A DNA stretch of 64,000 nt from Ulota crispa (taxonomy: Eukaryota > Streptophyta > Bryopsida > Orthotrichales > Orthotrichaceae): NCBI GenBank assembly GCA_963920765.1, contig OY987245.1, positions 10,432,727 to 10,496,726 on the forward strand, given 5' to 3'. This document shows positions 10,640-22,081 of this stretch, in pieces. Position 1 is the stretch's first letter; each line of letters begins with the position of its first letter. Made by a program: the position numbers and the translations under genes. The notes beneath the pieces are model-generated. The model ran no database searches and was not told where the DNA came from. It worked only from the letters and a program-made list of their open reading frames with translations.

Positions 10640-12849
10640 TTAACCCCTAAATGCCCAAGGCACTAGATTCTGGTGTCCAAAAAACTTCAGGGAACTTTGA
10701 AACCCTGTTGTGGACATAGATTTTATTGTTTTCAGGTTTTTTTTTGGAAAAGTTGCGCCCTAAAGTTAGCTTCACCTTTCAAATCCAACCTCCTCCATAT
10801 CTTATTCCAAGTGTTTTTGGTGGAAGGTTAACCGCAAGCATACATTTTGTGTCATGAATAGTGCCATGAAAAGTGTCATGAAAAGTGTTGTGAATAGTAT
10901 CACAGAGCCTATGAGAACTTGCCACATTGAAAAGACGGGCATCAAGTTGAGCATAAGGTGAAGATTTCCTTTGGGCACTCCCTTGGGTAGTAAGAACCCT
11001 TTTAGTGAAATTTTGACATCTAACAACATCTAAAAGTGCTTTTAACACAATATTCTTTAACCCCTAAAGGACCATTGTCAATTTGGCTGACATTTGTGAT
11101 TTTGAGCATGTACTTATGGCTAAACTACTTTGTGTAGTTTTTTGAAACTTTTATTGAAGGTGAGGAATTCAAAGATCTACGCGGGAATGTAATTTTTTCT
11201 TCATTTTGACATTTGATGAAGAAGTTATGCATGAATTTATGAAAAATGGTGTTCAAGGGGCAGCCAAAAACTTCTTTAAAATTTTCATTTTTTTCAAATA
11301 AAAACCTGAAATAGGTTCTTTAGATTTATATAGAAGCGGGGAGCTTTGAATCATTCAATTTTGATAGATGAGATGAAAGTTATGAGGAGTTTTTGTTGAT
11401 GGGCAGTTCTAGATTCTCTACTCTAAAATAAACTTTGAAGTCCTTTCTTTTACTCAATTTTCAATATTTTGGAAAAAAACTAAACCAAAGGAAGTAGATT
11501 GATTATCACAACATTATAACCGTTGGGATTTGCATTTTTCATTTTAATAATTAAATTCTCAACAATTTAGTATTTGACTCATTCTCTACTTCTTTTTACT
11601 TACTATATTTTCCCATGTGTTGTATAGTTTCAATTGATTTGAAAATTCTCCCACACATACCTAACTTGGTCTCCTACATAGGAAAAATAAACCTCAACTT
11701 TGTGTAGAGTAATTTTTTTGCTCTAAGAGTGGTGAAAGCCTTTTGAAATTTCTGGGCAGCAGCCAAAAAAACTTTTTTTTTGCAATTCAGATGTAAATAT
11801 CTCACTCATTTTTGTGTAAGTTGAGCTGATTTTTTTACCAAGTGTACGTCTTGTAGTCTACTATAAGATTACAGTTGGATTCTTCTATTAAAAAAAAAAC
11901 TCTTACAATTGTACTTGCTTCCCCAAAAGTGGCGGTTTTTTGCGTTTTTCACAGAAACAATGCCTCGGTCCTTTAGGGGTTAACTTGGAAAAAAAAAATC
12001 CCAAATTGTATTTCACCTAAAACCTCTCAAGTGAACTTAAAGTTTAAGGAGGTCAACTCAAATGTTTAAGGAGGTCAAATTAAACGTAGTTAATGAACTT
12101 TGTGTCCAAAATTTCAGAAATATTGTTATTTTGTGGAACAAATAGGTCTTTGTTCTTGGCTTTTTGGGTAATAAAAAGCATAATTTTGGAAGATTCTCAA
12201 ACTTTTGGGTAATAAAGAGCATATTTCTAGAAGATTCTTGGCTTCTTGGGTAATAAAGAGCATACTTTTGGAAGATATATATTTTATTTCATTGGAAAAC
12301 AATCAAGTGCACATTTGACAAAAAAGGGCCAAAATTCCCAAAATGTCTGTTTTTTTCCAATTTAATGAATATCGTGTTTTTTGGACTAATTTCAATTGGA
12401 ATATCTTTGTTATAGAAATTAGGATTCTTTTACCATTGAATTTTTTTTCATTCAAATTTATTTTTGTCAATAATTGAAGCTAAAAAATTTCTTTGTATTG
12501 GGTGTTTGCACTTTGATAGTTGCGTTGTAGGCTCATTTGTGAAACTATGATCAAGGATTTGGAAGGGGGGACATTAGTTTTGAAGAAACAACAACAAACA
12601 CTAAAGCACCCTAGGTGGCTGCTTCCCAATTTTGTATCCAAAAGTTACCAATTAGCATTAAAAGTTTTGGGCGGCTCAAAAAAAAACCAAAAATTTTATA
12701 GTCATCATCATTCAATTACAAATATCTTAAAATCTGCATGGCCATTTTGGGTTTTTTTGGGTAGCGCCATCTAGAAGCCTTGAAGTTCAGGATTCAACAA
12801 TTACAATTTTGTTTTGATATTTAATACTAATTTTACAAGGATGGGACTA
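10640..12849. mobile_element. TTAA-type element nested in the 10369 element and itself interrupted
   Basis: The left end is TTAACCCCTAAATGCCCAAG at 10640. The right end has eroded around 12840-12849. Its content at 10740-11045 and 12355-12830 matches 34040-34860, including ACTTGCCACATTG, TTTGGGCACTCC and TTTTGGGCGGCTCAAAAAAA. A second TTAA element (11057-11983) sits inside it. Several short ORFs here are chance. Confidence 0.8.
11057..11983. mobile_element. TTAA-type (piggyBac-like) MITE, 0.9-kb family, copy 1 (innermost of the nest)
   Basis: TTAA-CCCCTAAAGGACCA at the left and GGTCCTTTAGGGG-TTAA at the right. Two full relatives occur at 22392-23280 and 42360-43303. They share the subterminal and internal blocks GGAATTCAAAGATCTACG, GAAGTTATGCATGAATTT and CTCCCACACATACCTAACTT. 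About 927 bp, no transposase. Confidence 0.9.
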
Positions 12850-13533
12850 ACAATTCGTAGTTTATTCATACAATCTCAGAAAATTCTGGAAATAATTTTG
12901 CTTGCATCTGTGTCCATTTCCAATCAAGCACATGGTATTATATTCTTGAAAGACCTTCTAGAGCGTCGCATCTGAAGCAAGTGTCGGTTTTAGGTTCTTC
13001 TACCTTAGCGGAACCGTTTGTTTCAATTTAACATGTTTGACATGTTGATACCGTATCAGCAATCAAAGAATAAACTGCGCACCTGAATTCTTTCGGGAAG
13101 AGTTGGAGACGGTTTACATTTTGAACATGTTCTTGCATACTCATCTCGTTCAAAAACAAAGCTCTGCATGCAATGATTGTAAGATACCGCGGCTTAAATT
13201 TCAAGCAGGGAAAAAAATCAATGGCATGACTTACTTCCGCTACAATGGCTCATGTTTGTCTTTACTGAAGGAAAAGTATTAAAAAATCTCTCAATATTGA
13301 GAAAATACAAGCCAAGGATACCAAGGTTGTTATAGAAATTCTATGGAAAAATTCTAAAGAAACGCGCATCATGTAATCCTACGAATTTTACACCAAGCTT
13401 GAGACATCCCGTTCAAACATCATGCCAAAGGCACTCAGATACTGAATATCTGTATGTAGATAAATGTAATCTAAGGGGGAAAAAATGTGTGCTTGAAGGT
13501 GCATACACTAGAGGATATATTATGACAAGGAGT

Positions 13534-16500
13534 TTAGATGAAATTCCATCGCCTCTGTCCCTTTCGTTTCTTTCCTTTACCGATGGTCTCCTCTGGATCT
13601 GAATCCTCAAGGACGGTCTTTTTCTTGGCAGGCTTGATTTTTACTCCTGCGGGATCATCAGAGTCATCCGAAGACCGGGCCTCCAGTTCCAATTCGTCCT
13701 CGGATTCCTCGTCAGACCCCTGTAGCCGTGCATTGTCTTTGGCCCATTCCACGACCTATTGAAACAGAAAGACAACTTAAGGTAAGGTAGAAGCACCCAT
13801 AAGCGTGAGTTTAAGGATTTTGAACATGATGACTATTAATAAACAACTAACAAATTATAAGATCCTATTAGCTACAGAAAAATAATGAGTTTACACTTTT
13901 GAATTTATTATTTGGATATTGTGAGAATAAGTTGCAAATTTTTAAAGAGCAAACTGCCATTGCACCCATAACCACTTTCAAGATTTCATGTTCACATGTT
14001 GTACATCCTTGTCATTACATCTATCTACTTCCACAGATTTTTCAAGATTTCCAAGGTCACGCTTATGGAAACCCTCACGAGGATGGGTGCTCCTACCTTA
14101 GGAGGCTCATGAATGGACCATCTAAGGGCTGAAATTGAATTTTGGGAGGTGAAACTTCTTGAAATATTTTTTAGTAAATTTTCCTTGAAAGACAAGAGGA
14201 ATTGGCATCTAACCCAAGTTGTTTCATTTTTTTTAGAGTTTTGCGGAATTAGTTATGAAATTTTGAAGTTGAAGTGGCATGGGGCTCTAAAACTGCCCAC
14301 CTCCTCAAATGTACATTGCTTGTACATTATTGGAGACTATGAAAAACATCATGTACAAAAGGAGTACATTTTAGAAGGTGGGTGGTGTTAGAGCTTGAGC
14401 ACTTTTAGAACCTCCTACCTTAGTACTAGAATGTCACAAGTTTCGGAGCTTTTAATCATGTCAATATAATAGAATTGACGTTTATTATAGAGTTGATACT
14501 CATTAACGCTCTAACCTCTTTAACCCCTAAATGCCCATGAGGACGATTATCGTCCTTTGGCCCTGAAAAAAAAAATTGTACAACAAAAAAAAAGTCGTTT
14601 TTGATCTGTTTTTTTTCCAAAGTGACAATAAACACATGATTCATCATAGAAGGCAAAAAACCATCTTATCAAATATGCTCATATTTTTAGGTAACTCAAA
14701 TTGTGAGAAAATTCAAAATCATGATGTTAGGTCTCAAGCTGTCCTTATTGCAATTTTCATGAAGTCGACATGCACTACTAACTTTTGAAACTTTTAGAAG
14801 CAATACTATTGGTACCCATCAACCAAAACACTGTTGAAACTACGATATAATTACTGTTGAACCTACAGCGTGGGCAGGCCACTGCCACCCAGCGGCCCTT
14901 TAAGGGTTAATCTTGTCACTTACAGTCCCGACTTCTTCAGTACGACATAGTTTGAATGTGTGACAAGTGTGCAAGAAATTCTCGAAAGGTATTTAGAGGT
15001 CATGATAAAGAGATTTAAGTATTCTGATGTAAGAGAACTACCCAAAAAGGTCCCTTCACTCAAACACTTACCAGACAATCAATTCCTTACCAAATTTTAA
15101 ACTAATTACATGTTCTAAAATTTAAGAAAGGAGGATAAACTGTATTAAAATTTGGGAAAATTTCATGGATATCCCTGAAGTTTGCAGTATTTTCAAAGAC
15201 ACCCCTGCTTTTTCAGAAATATCACAAATATCCTTGGTTCAAAAAGTTTAGGCGTTTGTTTTATTGTGCATGACACTTGCTTTTTTCCTTTGTGAGCACA
15301 TATAACAAGAAAGGAGTAATGTGCCCACAAAAGGAGAAGGAAGTGACATGCACAACAAAACAAACGCCTGAATTTTTTGGTCCAAGGGTATTTGCAATAT
15401 TTCTGAAGAAGCAGGGGTATCTATGAAAATACTACAAACTTCAGGGATGTCCATGAAACTTTCCCTTAAAATTTAAGGTGTAAACTATTGCCCTACCATG
15501 CCAAGCCCAATTTTGCACCTTCAACTCCAATTGAGTATACCATGCTCATCAACGTTTTAGGTTCTAGACTGCTCTTTAAAATTGGAAAGCGTCTCAACTC
15601 AAGCAAGGTCTTGTAGATTGAGAAGAGATTGGTGGTAGCCTGGTAGTGGATTTGCAGTGGCTTTAGAAGCATTTTGATTATGATTTGGACATGTTCTCAA
15701 ATAAAATTAGTACCACTTCCTTTGCCCAATACACCTCAAATTTTAATACCTTTTGTCCCCCTTTTTAGGAGTAAAAATATATTTGGCTATAAATTTGGTG
15801 AGGATTCAACTGATTGATAAGGGCCTGAGTCAGAAGTGGATCATTTTTTTGGCTAGGTCTACCTTAATATGCAGCTCCAACATGAAAAGAGAAAAGAATA
15901 TCTCACCTTCTCTGCTTCTAGTGCAATTGCTTCCTCGTCTTCCATGGCACTCAGAAGTTCAACGTCTCGATCTTTCATGTTAAAAGTTCGCTTGTCCCCT
16001 GCAACCATGGCCTCCTTCGCACTGCTCTGTTTGCTCCCTTCCTTGGAAACAGCTGCCAGTAGCCTTTGGACATCTTCAACCATAGCAGCAGTATCTACCT
16101 TGTCGTCTTCTTTGGATGTGTGTGACAGGCTTTTCTTGACTGCTTTCTTTGCATCTTTAGTAGTTTGGGAGGAATGTGATTTCAAAGAAGCGCTTGATAC
16201 TGGTTCAGGGATTGGAATTTTAGAGCTCAAACCCTGTGTTGAAGATCAAAACCACATTGTCATGAACAAGAATATGCAGTCAGCTTTCTAACATTTTCAA
16301 ATCCTAGGAAGGACTCTCAATGAAACAACCAGATCATCGAACATAAATCAAACCACACACAACAGCAGGGAAAACTACTGGTACTGATTTCAAAATCTTC
16401 CCATTAGGTATTCGACAGGATATTCAAATAAGATCAGAATATTTCAGTAGCTTTTTCCACAGCAGAACCTTTCTCAAAATTCATGACAAGATCTCTCTAT

Positions 16501-18160
16501 AGTCACATGAGGAGACCTTGCCATGAATTATGACAAATAAAGTTCTACCATGATGTCAAATAGTTGCTAAAACAGTGTAATATTACTAAAAACCCTGTTA
16601 TAAACAATCGTATTAACTTGAGAAGTTTGGATGATCATACTTTCATGAGCTTGAAAGGTGATGAAGGGGCACACCACCCAGACGATCCCACAGAAGTAGA
16701 AGAAACGGTCATTCCAGCATGGTAATCCGACCGAGATGGAGACATCTGGGGAGACTTTTTTGAACGAGATTTCAGTGCTTGCAGGTGTTCACTCAAAGTA
16801 GGCGTGTTACTTCCAGAGATCCCGGGCTTCGAAATTGTTTCTCCCTCTGGCATCTGCAAAGTTGCATAAAAAACAGAATTGAAAATTCCAGTACAAACAA
16901 ACAAGCCACTTGCACAAATTAGCCCCGAAAGGATCAAGATTTCATGGTCTTAAATGACCAGCTCACATGATCATGTTGTGAAAAATGGAAAGATAGCATG
17001 CTGTGGTTAAAAGAACAATTATCAAAGAAATTCAATCAAAATTGCTACCAAATCATGAAGCTCGGTTGGGGTTTTAGGGTTAGGGGTAAAATATTAGGGA
17101 AAATTTCATGGATACCCCTGAAGTTTGCCATATTTTCATAGATACCCCTGCATTTTCAGAAATTTCATAAATATCCTTGAACCAAAATTTTCAGGCATTT
17201 GTTTTGTTGTGCATGCCACTTCCCTTCTCCCTTTGTGCGCATGCATAACAAGGAAGAAGTAGTGTGCGCACAAAGGGAGAAGGGAAGTGACATGCACAAC
17301 AAAACAAACGCCTGAAAATTTTGGTCCAAGGATATTTGTGAAATTTCTGAAAAAGCAAGGTACCTATGAAAATATGGCAAACTTCAGGGGTGTCCATGAA
17401 ATTTTCCCTAAAGGTTAAGAGCACTACCTTTGAAGGTACTGAAGGACCTTTGAGTGCTTGCAACCTAGCAATCAACTCTGCATCCAAACTGTCGCCACCG
17501 TCACTTTCAACAGAAGTTGACCTCACAATACCACGTCCTATTTGCTCCACTTTGGAATCCCCTTTGCTGGACTGTTTAGAAGTAGCAACACCCATAACCG
17601 TCAAATTAAGGGTTTTGAACATGATAATTATTAATAAACATCTAGCAAATTATAGGATCCTATTAGCAAGAGAAAAATGATAATTTTGCACTTTTGAATG
17701 TATTATTTGGATACTGTGAGAATAAGTTGTGAATTTTTCAAGAGCCAACTACAATTGCACCTAATACCAACACTAAGATTTCATGTCACATGTTGTACAT
17801 CCTTGTAATTACATCTATTCATTTACACAGATTTTCCAAGATTTTAGAGGTGATGGTTATGGGTGTTGCTACCTTAGAGGTTGATACAGACACATCACCA
17901 TGATGTTTCGATTTTGCAATTGTTCCCTTCTCCTTCGCTTTAGGTCGTGGAGCTTTCAAACTTGCAAACCGAGCATCCAGGTCAGGATCGATTCCATCTT
18001 TGCCTACTACCTCTTGGTGCTCATCTGAAACAGGTGTATGCATCCCATTCGTGCTCTGGTGAGTATTCACGGACATCTTCAAAATGCTCTCGTCATTGAA
18101 TTGTGCCAGTAAGTCGTTCACATCCTTTTCGTCTTCCTGACCTAAATAGAATTTGTCCAT
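13534..18160 (-). CDS. Protein with tandem MIM1-like (MIT-interacting) motifs, 397 aa, 5 coding exons
   Basis: Exons in transcription order: 18160-17873, 17571-17428, 16853-16641, 16233-15907 and 13755-13534. All introns are GT-AG and phase 0, joining to 397 codons plus TAA. I do not recognise a named family with certainty. Two segments fit the MIM1 consensus (D/E)xxLxxRLxxL(K/R): DPDLDARFASLK (58-69) and DAELIARLQALK (126-137). A third, TPTLSEHLQALK (161-172), is degenerate. MIM1 motifs of ESCRT-III proteins and of ANCHR/ZFYVE19 bind MIT domains such as that of VPS4, so an ESCRT-linked role is an inference. Ser-rich linkers follow. The tail is acidic (EESEDELELEARSSDDSDD), then basic and NLS-like (KPAKKK, GKGKKRKGQRR). 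No FYVE finger is visible. Intron 1 is a TAAGGTAG-type MITE; introns 2 and 4 hold further MITEs. The start is the only in-frame ATG, MDKFYLGQED. Confidence 0.85.
13783..14100. mobile_element. TAAGGTAG-type MITE, family A, in intron 4 of the MIM1-motif gene
   Basis: Ends TAAGGTAGAAGCACCCATAA and GGGTGCTCCTACCTTA. The interior TTTTGAACATGATGACTATT and TTACATCTATCTACTTCCAC is shared with the copies at 4664, 17581, 30911 and 46514. Confidence 0.9.
14098..14422. mobile_element. TAAGGTAG-type MITE, family C copy 2, abutting the family A copy
   Basis: Begins within the CTACCTTA end of the preceding family A element (TTAGGAGGCTCATGAATGG) and ends AGAACCTCCTACCTTA. The two share their terminal bases. 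It lies in intron 4 of the MIM1-motif gene. Confidence 0.85.
14520..14910. mobile_element. TTAA-type MITE, 391 bp, in intron 4
   Basis: TTAA-CCCCTAAATGCCCATG at the left and CGGCCCTTTAAGGG-TTAA at the right. The interior is not obviously related to the 0.9-kb family. No coding capacity. Confidence 0.85.
15153..15466. mobile_element. MITE family B copy in intron 4
   Basis: GGGAAAATTTCATGGATATC at the left and TGTCCATGAAACTTTCCC at the right. The inner arms CCCTGCTTTTTCAGAAATAT and its partner TATTTCTGAAGAAGCAGGGG are clear. Confidence 0.88.
17096..17410. mobile_element. MITE family B copy in intron 2 of the MIM1-motif gene
   Basis: AGGGAAAATTTCATGGATAC at the left and its complement ending at 17410. 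The arms match closely almost to the centre (GTGCGCA). It lies 17 bp inside the 5' splice site of intron 2 (donor at 17427/17426 on the minus strand). Confidence 0.9.
17572..17872 (-). mobile_element. Intron 1 of the MIM1-motif gene, a family A element (17581-17876) used as an intron
   Basis: On the coding strand the exon ends ACCTCTAAG and the intron begins GTAGCAACACCCATAACC, which is the family A terminus. The far end of the element reads GGGTTATGGGTGTTGCTAC, followed by TTCTAAACAG and then exon 2 (TCCAGCAAAGG). TCTAA occurs on both sides and may be a target duplication. The element contains stop codons in the exon 1 frame, so splicing is needed for the conserved-looking downstream exons. 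Confidence 0.85.
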
Positions 18161-19840
18161 GACGGAGCTCCCAAGGCTGTGCTCTCTTCTTCAACCTAAA
18201 AGTTTGACAAGTGAACAATGCAGCACGTGAGCTTCACCAAAGTTTGCAGAAATCCTGAAGAACATAAATCAACATCAGAAAACACACACCAACACAACAC
18301 TTCAAAGTAGTTCATAGCTTGTGGCTACAAAAAAAAATCAAGAACAATACTCCCTCTGTCCCAAAATGATCTTCCTGTTGACCTTTATTTATAGTAGTGC
18401 CCCAAAATGATCTTCTTGTTGGAGGAAGAAATGCCATATTTGTTAAATTGGGAAAATGCGGTTCCCAAATTGAACTTCACCTTAAATCCAAAAAGTTACC
18501 TCAAACTAGATTCAAAGGTATCAGATTCAGTATGAGCCACTAAGATTTTTTCCCTTGCAAATTCCTCCTCTCAGGTGAGGGCAAGTGTACCAAAAAAAAC
18601 GTTGCTTAAACCTAGAGCTAGGTTGAGGTGACCTAAACCTTCAAAAGTCCCAAATTCAAACATAATTCCCAAGTTAACGAATAGCTCCCTTAGGGAGCTA
18701 GCGACACTTGCACATAGTCCAAAAGCATGCGCATGCTAACCAATCAATCCCATGCCATCAAGTGAGTAGCCACCGGCGCTCTTCCAAAATACCTCAAAAA
18801 AAATTCAATTTTCAAGCACTTTGAAACCACACTTTGAAAACTAATTTGAAACCCAAAATTTCAGAACAATAGGAGGACATCAAATCAAACTCTTTCATAG
18901 GTCAAAAAAATTTGAAAAATGGCATTTTTTTTCGAGCTTAATCTATAACATTTTGTGTAACAGGAAGATCATTTTGGGATGGAGGGAGTACAATATTGAA
19001 GAACTGGCTCAATTAAGCGAAAGATAAGCATTAAACATTTTAAAAATTCGAAGAAAAAAGGAGACAAAGAAAGAAAATATAAGAAACGAAAAAGGTAAAA
19101 ACATACCAGGATTGGATCCCTAAACACGCATATGAAAAGAGAAAAGAGAAGAATGCTTTCACTAAAGACAAGAATTAGAGACACAACGAACACTCCAGCT
19201 CGATCAACGTTTCAATAAAAAAAAGGGCAACAATGCTAACAATACTCTTTTGCACATCTCGTCTCTACGACTTAGCTATACTTTTAAAAAAAAAAGCAGC
19301 CTATGTACCGCAAAAGATCGATTCTCTTCATAAGATCAATCCTACAAAAAGAAATGAGGAAAAAGAAACAAACAGAGAAAAACTTTACCTCGAAGAATTG
19401 CTTGCTCAATTTTAGGTTGCGGTAAACACTTCTGTTGCAAATTCGTCTTCGACAGCAAAATGCGCAATAAATTTTAGAGCAACGACAAGAACGAAACTAA
19501 ATTAAAAAATCCGCATCAATCAAACCATTTGCGATTAACAATTCTGTGTCAAACTGATCCGACGTAAACTTAACAGCAGCAAATAAAAATGGCTCTCTGT
19601 TCCGTGAATTTAGTTAGTTTAGAAAAGCAAGCTTATCTTAGATCTACATTTTTGCGTGTATAAGAGATTATTGACTACAAATTTGAAAAAGACGGAAAAC
19701 AACAAAACGGGGATGCAAGTGTGATTGAAGTTTGAATTGAAATTGGTTGAGAATGAGCTTTTATCGATAAATTCCCGAGGGGAAGCAGAAATTCGAGCTG
19801 CTGAAGAAGAGCTGTTAGGGAGTATGACAGTAGTATGTAT
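18161..19840 (-). promoter_or_regulatory. Upstream and leader region of the MIM1-motif gene, containing a Stowaway-like MITE
   Basis: An acceptor (CAAACTTTTAG at 18196) lies 35 bp above the ATG. Good donors occur at 19388 (TTCGAG|GTAAAG) and near 19110 (ATCCTG|GTATGT), so one or more 5'UTR introns are likely. CT-rich leader-like sequence at about 19740-19840 (minus strand) may hold the transcription start. This is inference from splice signals. A 131-aa ORF at 19675-20070 on this strand has no recognisable domain and is not called. Confidence 0.35.
18350..18988. mobile_element. Stowaway-like MITE, 639 bp, longer relative of the 734-1095 copy
   Basis: TA flanks (18348-18349 and 18989-18990). 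Ends CTCCCTCTGTCCCAAAATGA and TCATTTTGGGATGGAGGGAG. The right half is the reverse complement of the 734-1095 element; an extra 270 bp or so on the left is missing there. It falls in the probable 5'UTR intron. Confidence 0.88.
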
Positions 19841-20097
19841 ACCTCTTTAATATCACACCCTGTAATATCACAGATGTATTTGTGGTTTCTTGGCCGTCGG
19901 ATTTTAGGGTAGCGTGCGACGTGTTCGGCATCCGAGGGTGCAGTCTGAAGGAGGGTTGGATGCAGTTTGGTGTTCGTTGTAAAGTTGGAGTATCTGCACC
20001 GGCGCCTGCTAAATTTGGACGCGTTCAAAGTGTTCATATGTTGTTGAGGAGGCCTCAAAATCCTTGTCATCCATAATGAGTTCCATATAAGGTAGCG

Positions 20098-20733
20098 GCA
20101 CCTAAAGGTAACGTTAGTCGTTCAATGACATCTAAACATAAACTTAGAGTTGCGCGCTCTTGCACTCAAATAAGACAAGCACGCACCCAAATTAGACATG
20201 CAAGTTAATTCTTGAGCTTTCAACACATAGTATATTGTCTCTTTAAAAGTTGGGTCAATGCAAGTTTGACTGATATAATCTCATTGCTCCTTTGGTCAAA
20301 CCACTTTCAATCAAGCCTATCATAATGGAGATGCTTTCTACTAACAATTTGTATGGTTCAATCTTGTAAACTGTAATTTTCAGTCTACAGGGGGCACTTT
20401 GATTGCAAGTAGGGCAAGTTTTTCTGGTTTCAAGTCTGGGCGCTTAGGGGTTAACATAAGGGAACAAAAATTGTGTAGGTGCTGGTTTAGGATTGGATGT
20501 GACATGGTCTTTTTGTTATCGCTTTTTTAGGGGTCTAGTGTCCACAATAGGTCAATCTAGGGAATTACTTTCAACAACTTGTAATTTATTCATTTAATCT
20601 CAAAAAAATTCAAAAAAAATTTATTTCTTACATCTTTGACCATTTCCTAACAAGCATATGCCATTAGATTCTCAAAAGACCCTAAAAATCACCACATTTG
20701 AAGTAAGTGTCACTTTTAGGTTCTTCTACCTTA
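20098..20733. mobile_element. TAAGGTAG-type element, uninterrupted relative of the 10369-13007 element
   Basis: Ends TAAGGTAGCGGCACCTAAAG and TTAGGTTCTTCTACCTTA. The stretch at about 20560-20590 (GGGAATTACTTTCAACAACT) is the empty site matching the point where the 10369 element carries its TTAA insertion. An eroded TTAACCCC-like end (GCGCTTAGGGGTTAAC) near 20440-20455 suggests an older TTAA element on its left side. Confidence 0.8.
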
Positions 20734-21862
20734 TAGTCAACTGAACTATTGCAAAGTGAAATAGAGGATAAGGTTAAAAATTTATAATGGATAGTGATTT
20801 CAAATGTCACAATTTGACACTTTAACGGGTTTTAATCCTTAAAAGGATCAAACAACATTTTTTTGGAAGCACAACAATTTTGGGTAGGCTAGTACTTATA
20901 AAATAATACATACGTTTCCACAAAAATTAAAGAGGCTTTCTTGCCCAAAGAGTAATTTTCCAACACAACAATTTTCAAACCATTTCACTTTGTAGAAGAA
21001 TAGTTAGGATGGAATATGTAATTTTGTTTCCTCAAGGGGCAACATGAGCACATAAGTTTATATTGCAATTGAAATTTTGGGATCTTAATCAAAGGTTGAG
21101 GGACAAAAGTATTTCCTTGTTAGACCGTAACCCAACCCCATTCCATGAAGGTAATTGTTTTTGTTTATTGTCTTTTACTTCACCTTTGTTGGAAGTGGCC
21201 CTATGTTAATCAAGATTGTCAAAGTCACAATTGTTGGATGATTTTTTTTTCTTTCTTCCCCTAAAGCTAGCTAAAGTCTAAAACTTCATTGTGTACATTT
21301 AAGAACATATGTATTTCATGTGGAAGCTAAAAATTGTTGAAAAAAAAACTTTGTTATAAAATTTTCTTGAAGCTAGTTTTTTAGTCTAAATATAGGGATA
21401 TTTTTCAACTCTTCCCTAGAAAATATAGTTCAAGGATGCCAACTAGGGACACGTTGTAGTCTCTTAATTGACCCTAAACACCATATTCAAATGAGAGTAT
21501 TCTAGTGAATTGAGAGGTAAAACACCCGAAATTTGAAAAAATATATGTCAATTTGACAAAAGTTTTTATGTCAATTCAGCTCAAATCAAGCTAAATTGAC
21601 ATAAAACCTTTCAAATTTGACCTAAAACTAAAAGGTTTAATGTCAATTTAGCTCAATTCGAGCTGAAATCTCTCATTTTAATGGAAATTGGTCATTTTGG
21701 ATGAAGATTGGTGATTTTGGTCAAAATCTAACAAATATATCTTGAGAGGTCTCCATTCTCTCATTATAACAAATATGATGTTCCTAGTACTAATCATAAT
21801 GGATGTGCAACTTAACAAAATCTATTAGGAATTGGTGTTAGCATGCTTGGGTAAATACCCCA
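20734..21862. other. AT-rich intergenic stretch without recognised features
   Basis: I see no exon-like ORF and no paired element ends here. A short direct/inverted motif around 21560-21650 (TGTCAATT.AGCTCAA) may be a degraded repeat. Confidence 0.4.
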
Positions 21863-22081
21863 TAAGGTAGGTTTATCCAATCCAAACCATGTACTTAACG
21901 TTGTCACTATGTATACATAGTGGTCATTTTATAATTGAAATCTAGGTACATCATAGATAGCTTATTATTTGTGACAGATGATAACTTGTTTATGATGTAT
22001 CTAGATTCAATCCTAAGTGACCACCATGGGTACATAGTGACGGCATTAGGTACATGGTTGGGATTGGGTAAAGCTACCTTA
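21863..22081. mobile_element. TAAGGTAG-type MITE, short fold-back subfamily, 219 bp
   Basis: Left end TAAGGTAGGTTTATCCAATC and right end GATTGGGTAAAGCTACCTTA. The inner arms CACTATGTATACATAGTGGTC and its partner around 22020-22040 fold back, and TCTAGGTACATCATAGATAG pairs with CATGATGTATCTAGA-like sequence near 21995. The ends match the other TAAGGTAG families but the interior does not. Confidence 0.85.

Larger units (their letters stand above)
10369..13007. mobile_element. TAAGGTAG-type element (outer), split by a nested insertion
   Basis: Ends TAAGGTAGGAGCACCCAATT (10369) and GGTTCTTCTACCTTA (13007). Its two outer parts, 10369-10640 and about 12845-13007, align with the uninterrupted copy at 20098-20733. 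Shared blocks are ACATGGT, GGGGTCTAGTGT and GTTTATTCAT.CAATCTC. The interior belongs to a TTAA-type element at 10640-12849. Confidence 0.85.

Noticed and set aside
17426..17428. Intron 2 of the MIM1-motif gene also starts GTAG, as a possible third TAAGGTAG intron
   Set aside because: After GTAG the sequence (TGCTCTTAACC) does not match any TAAGGTAG family, and the intron holds a family B MITE set 17 bp inside. FAD6 has a similar GTAG donor by chance.
19675..20070. 131-codon ORF on the minus strand upstream of the MIM1-motif gene
   Set aside because: No domain and no link to the gene's frame. It overlaps the probable leader, so I treat it as chance.
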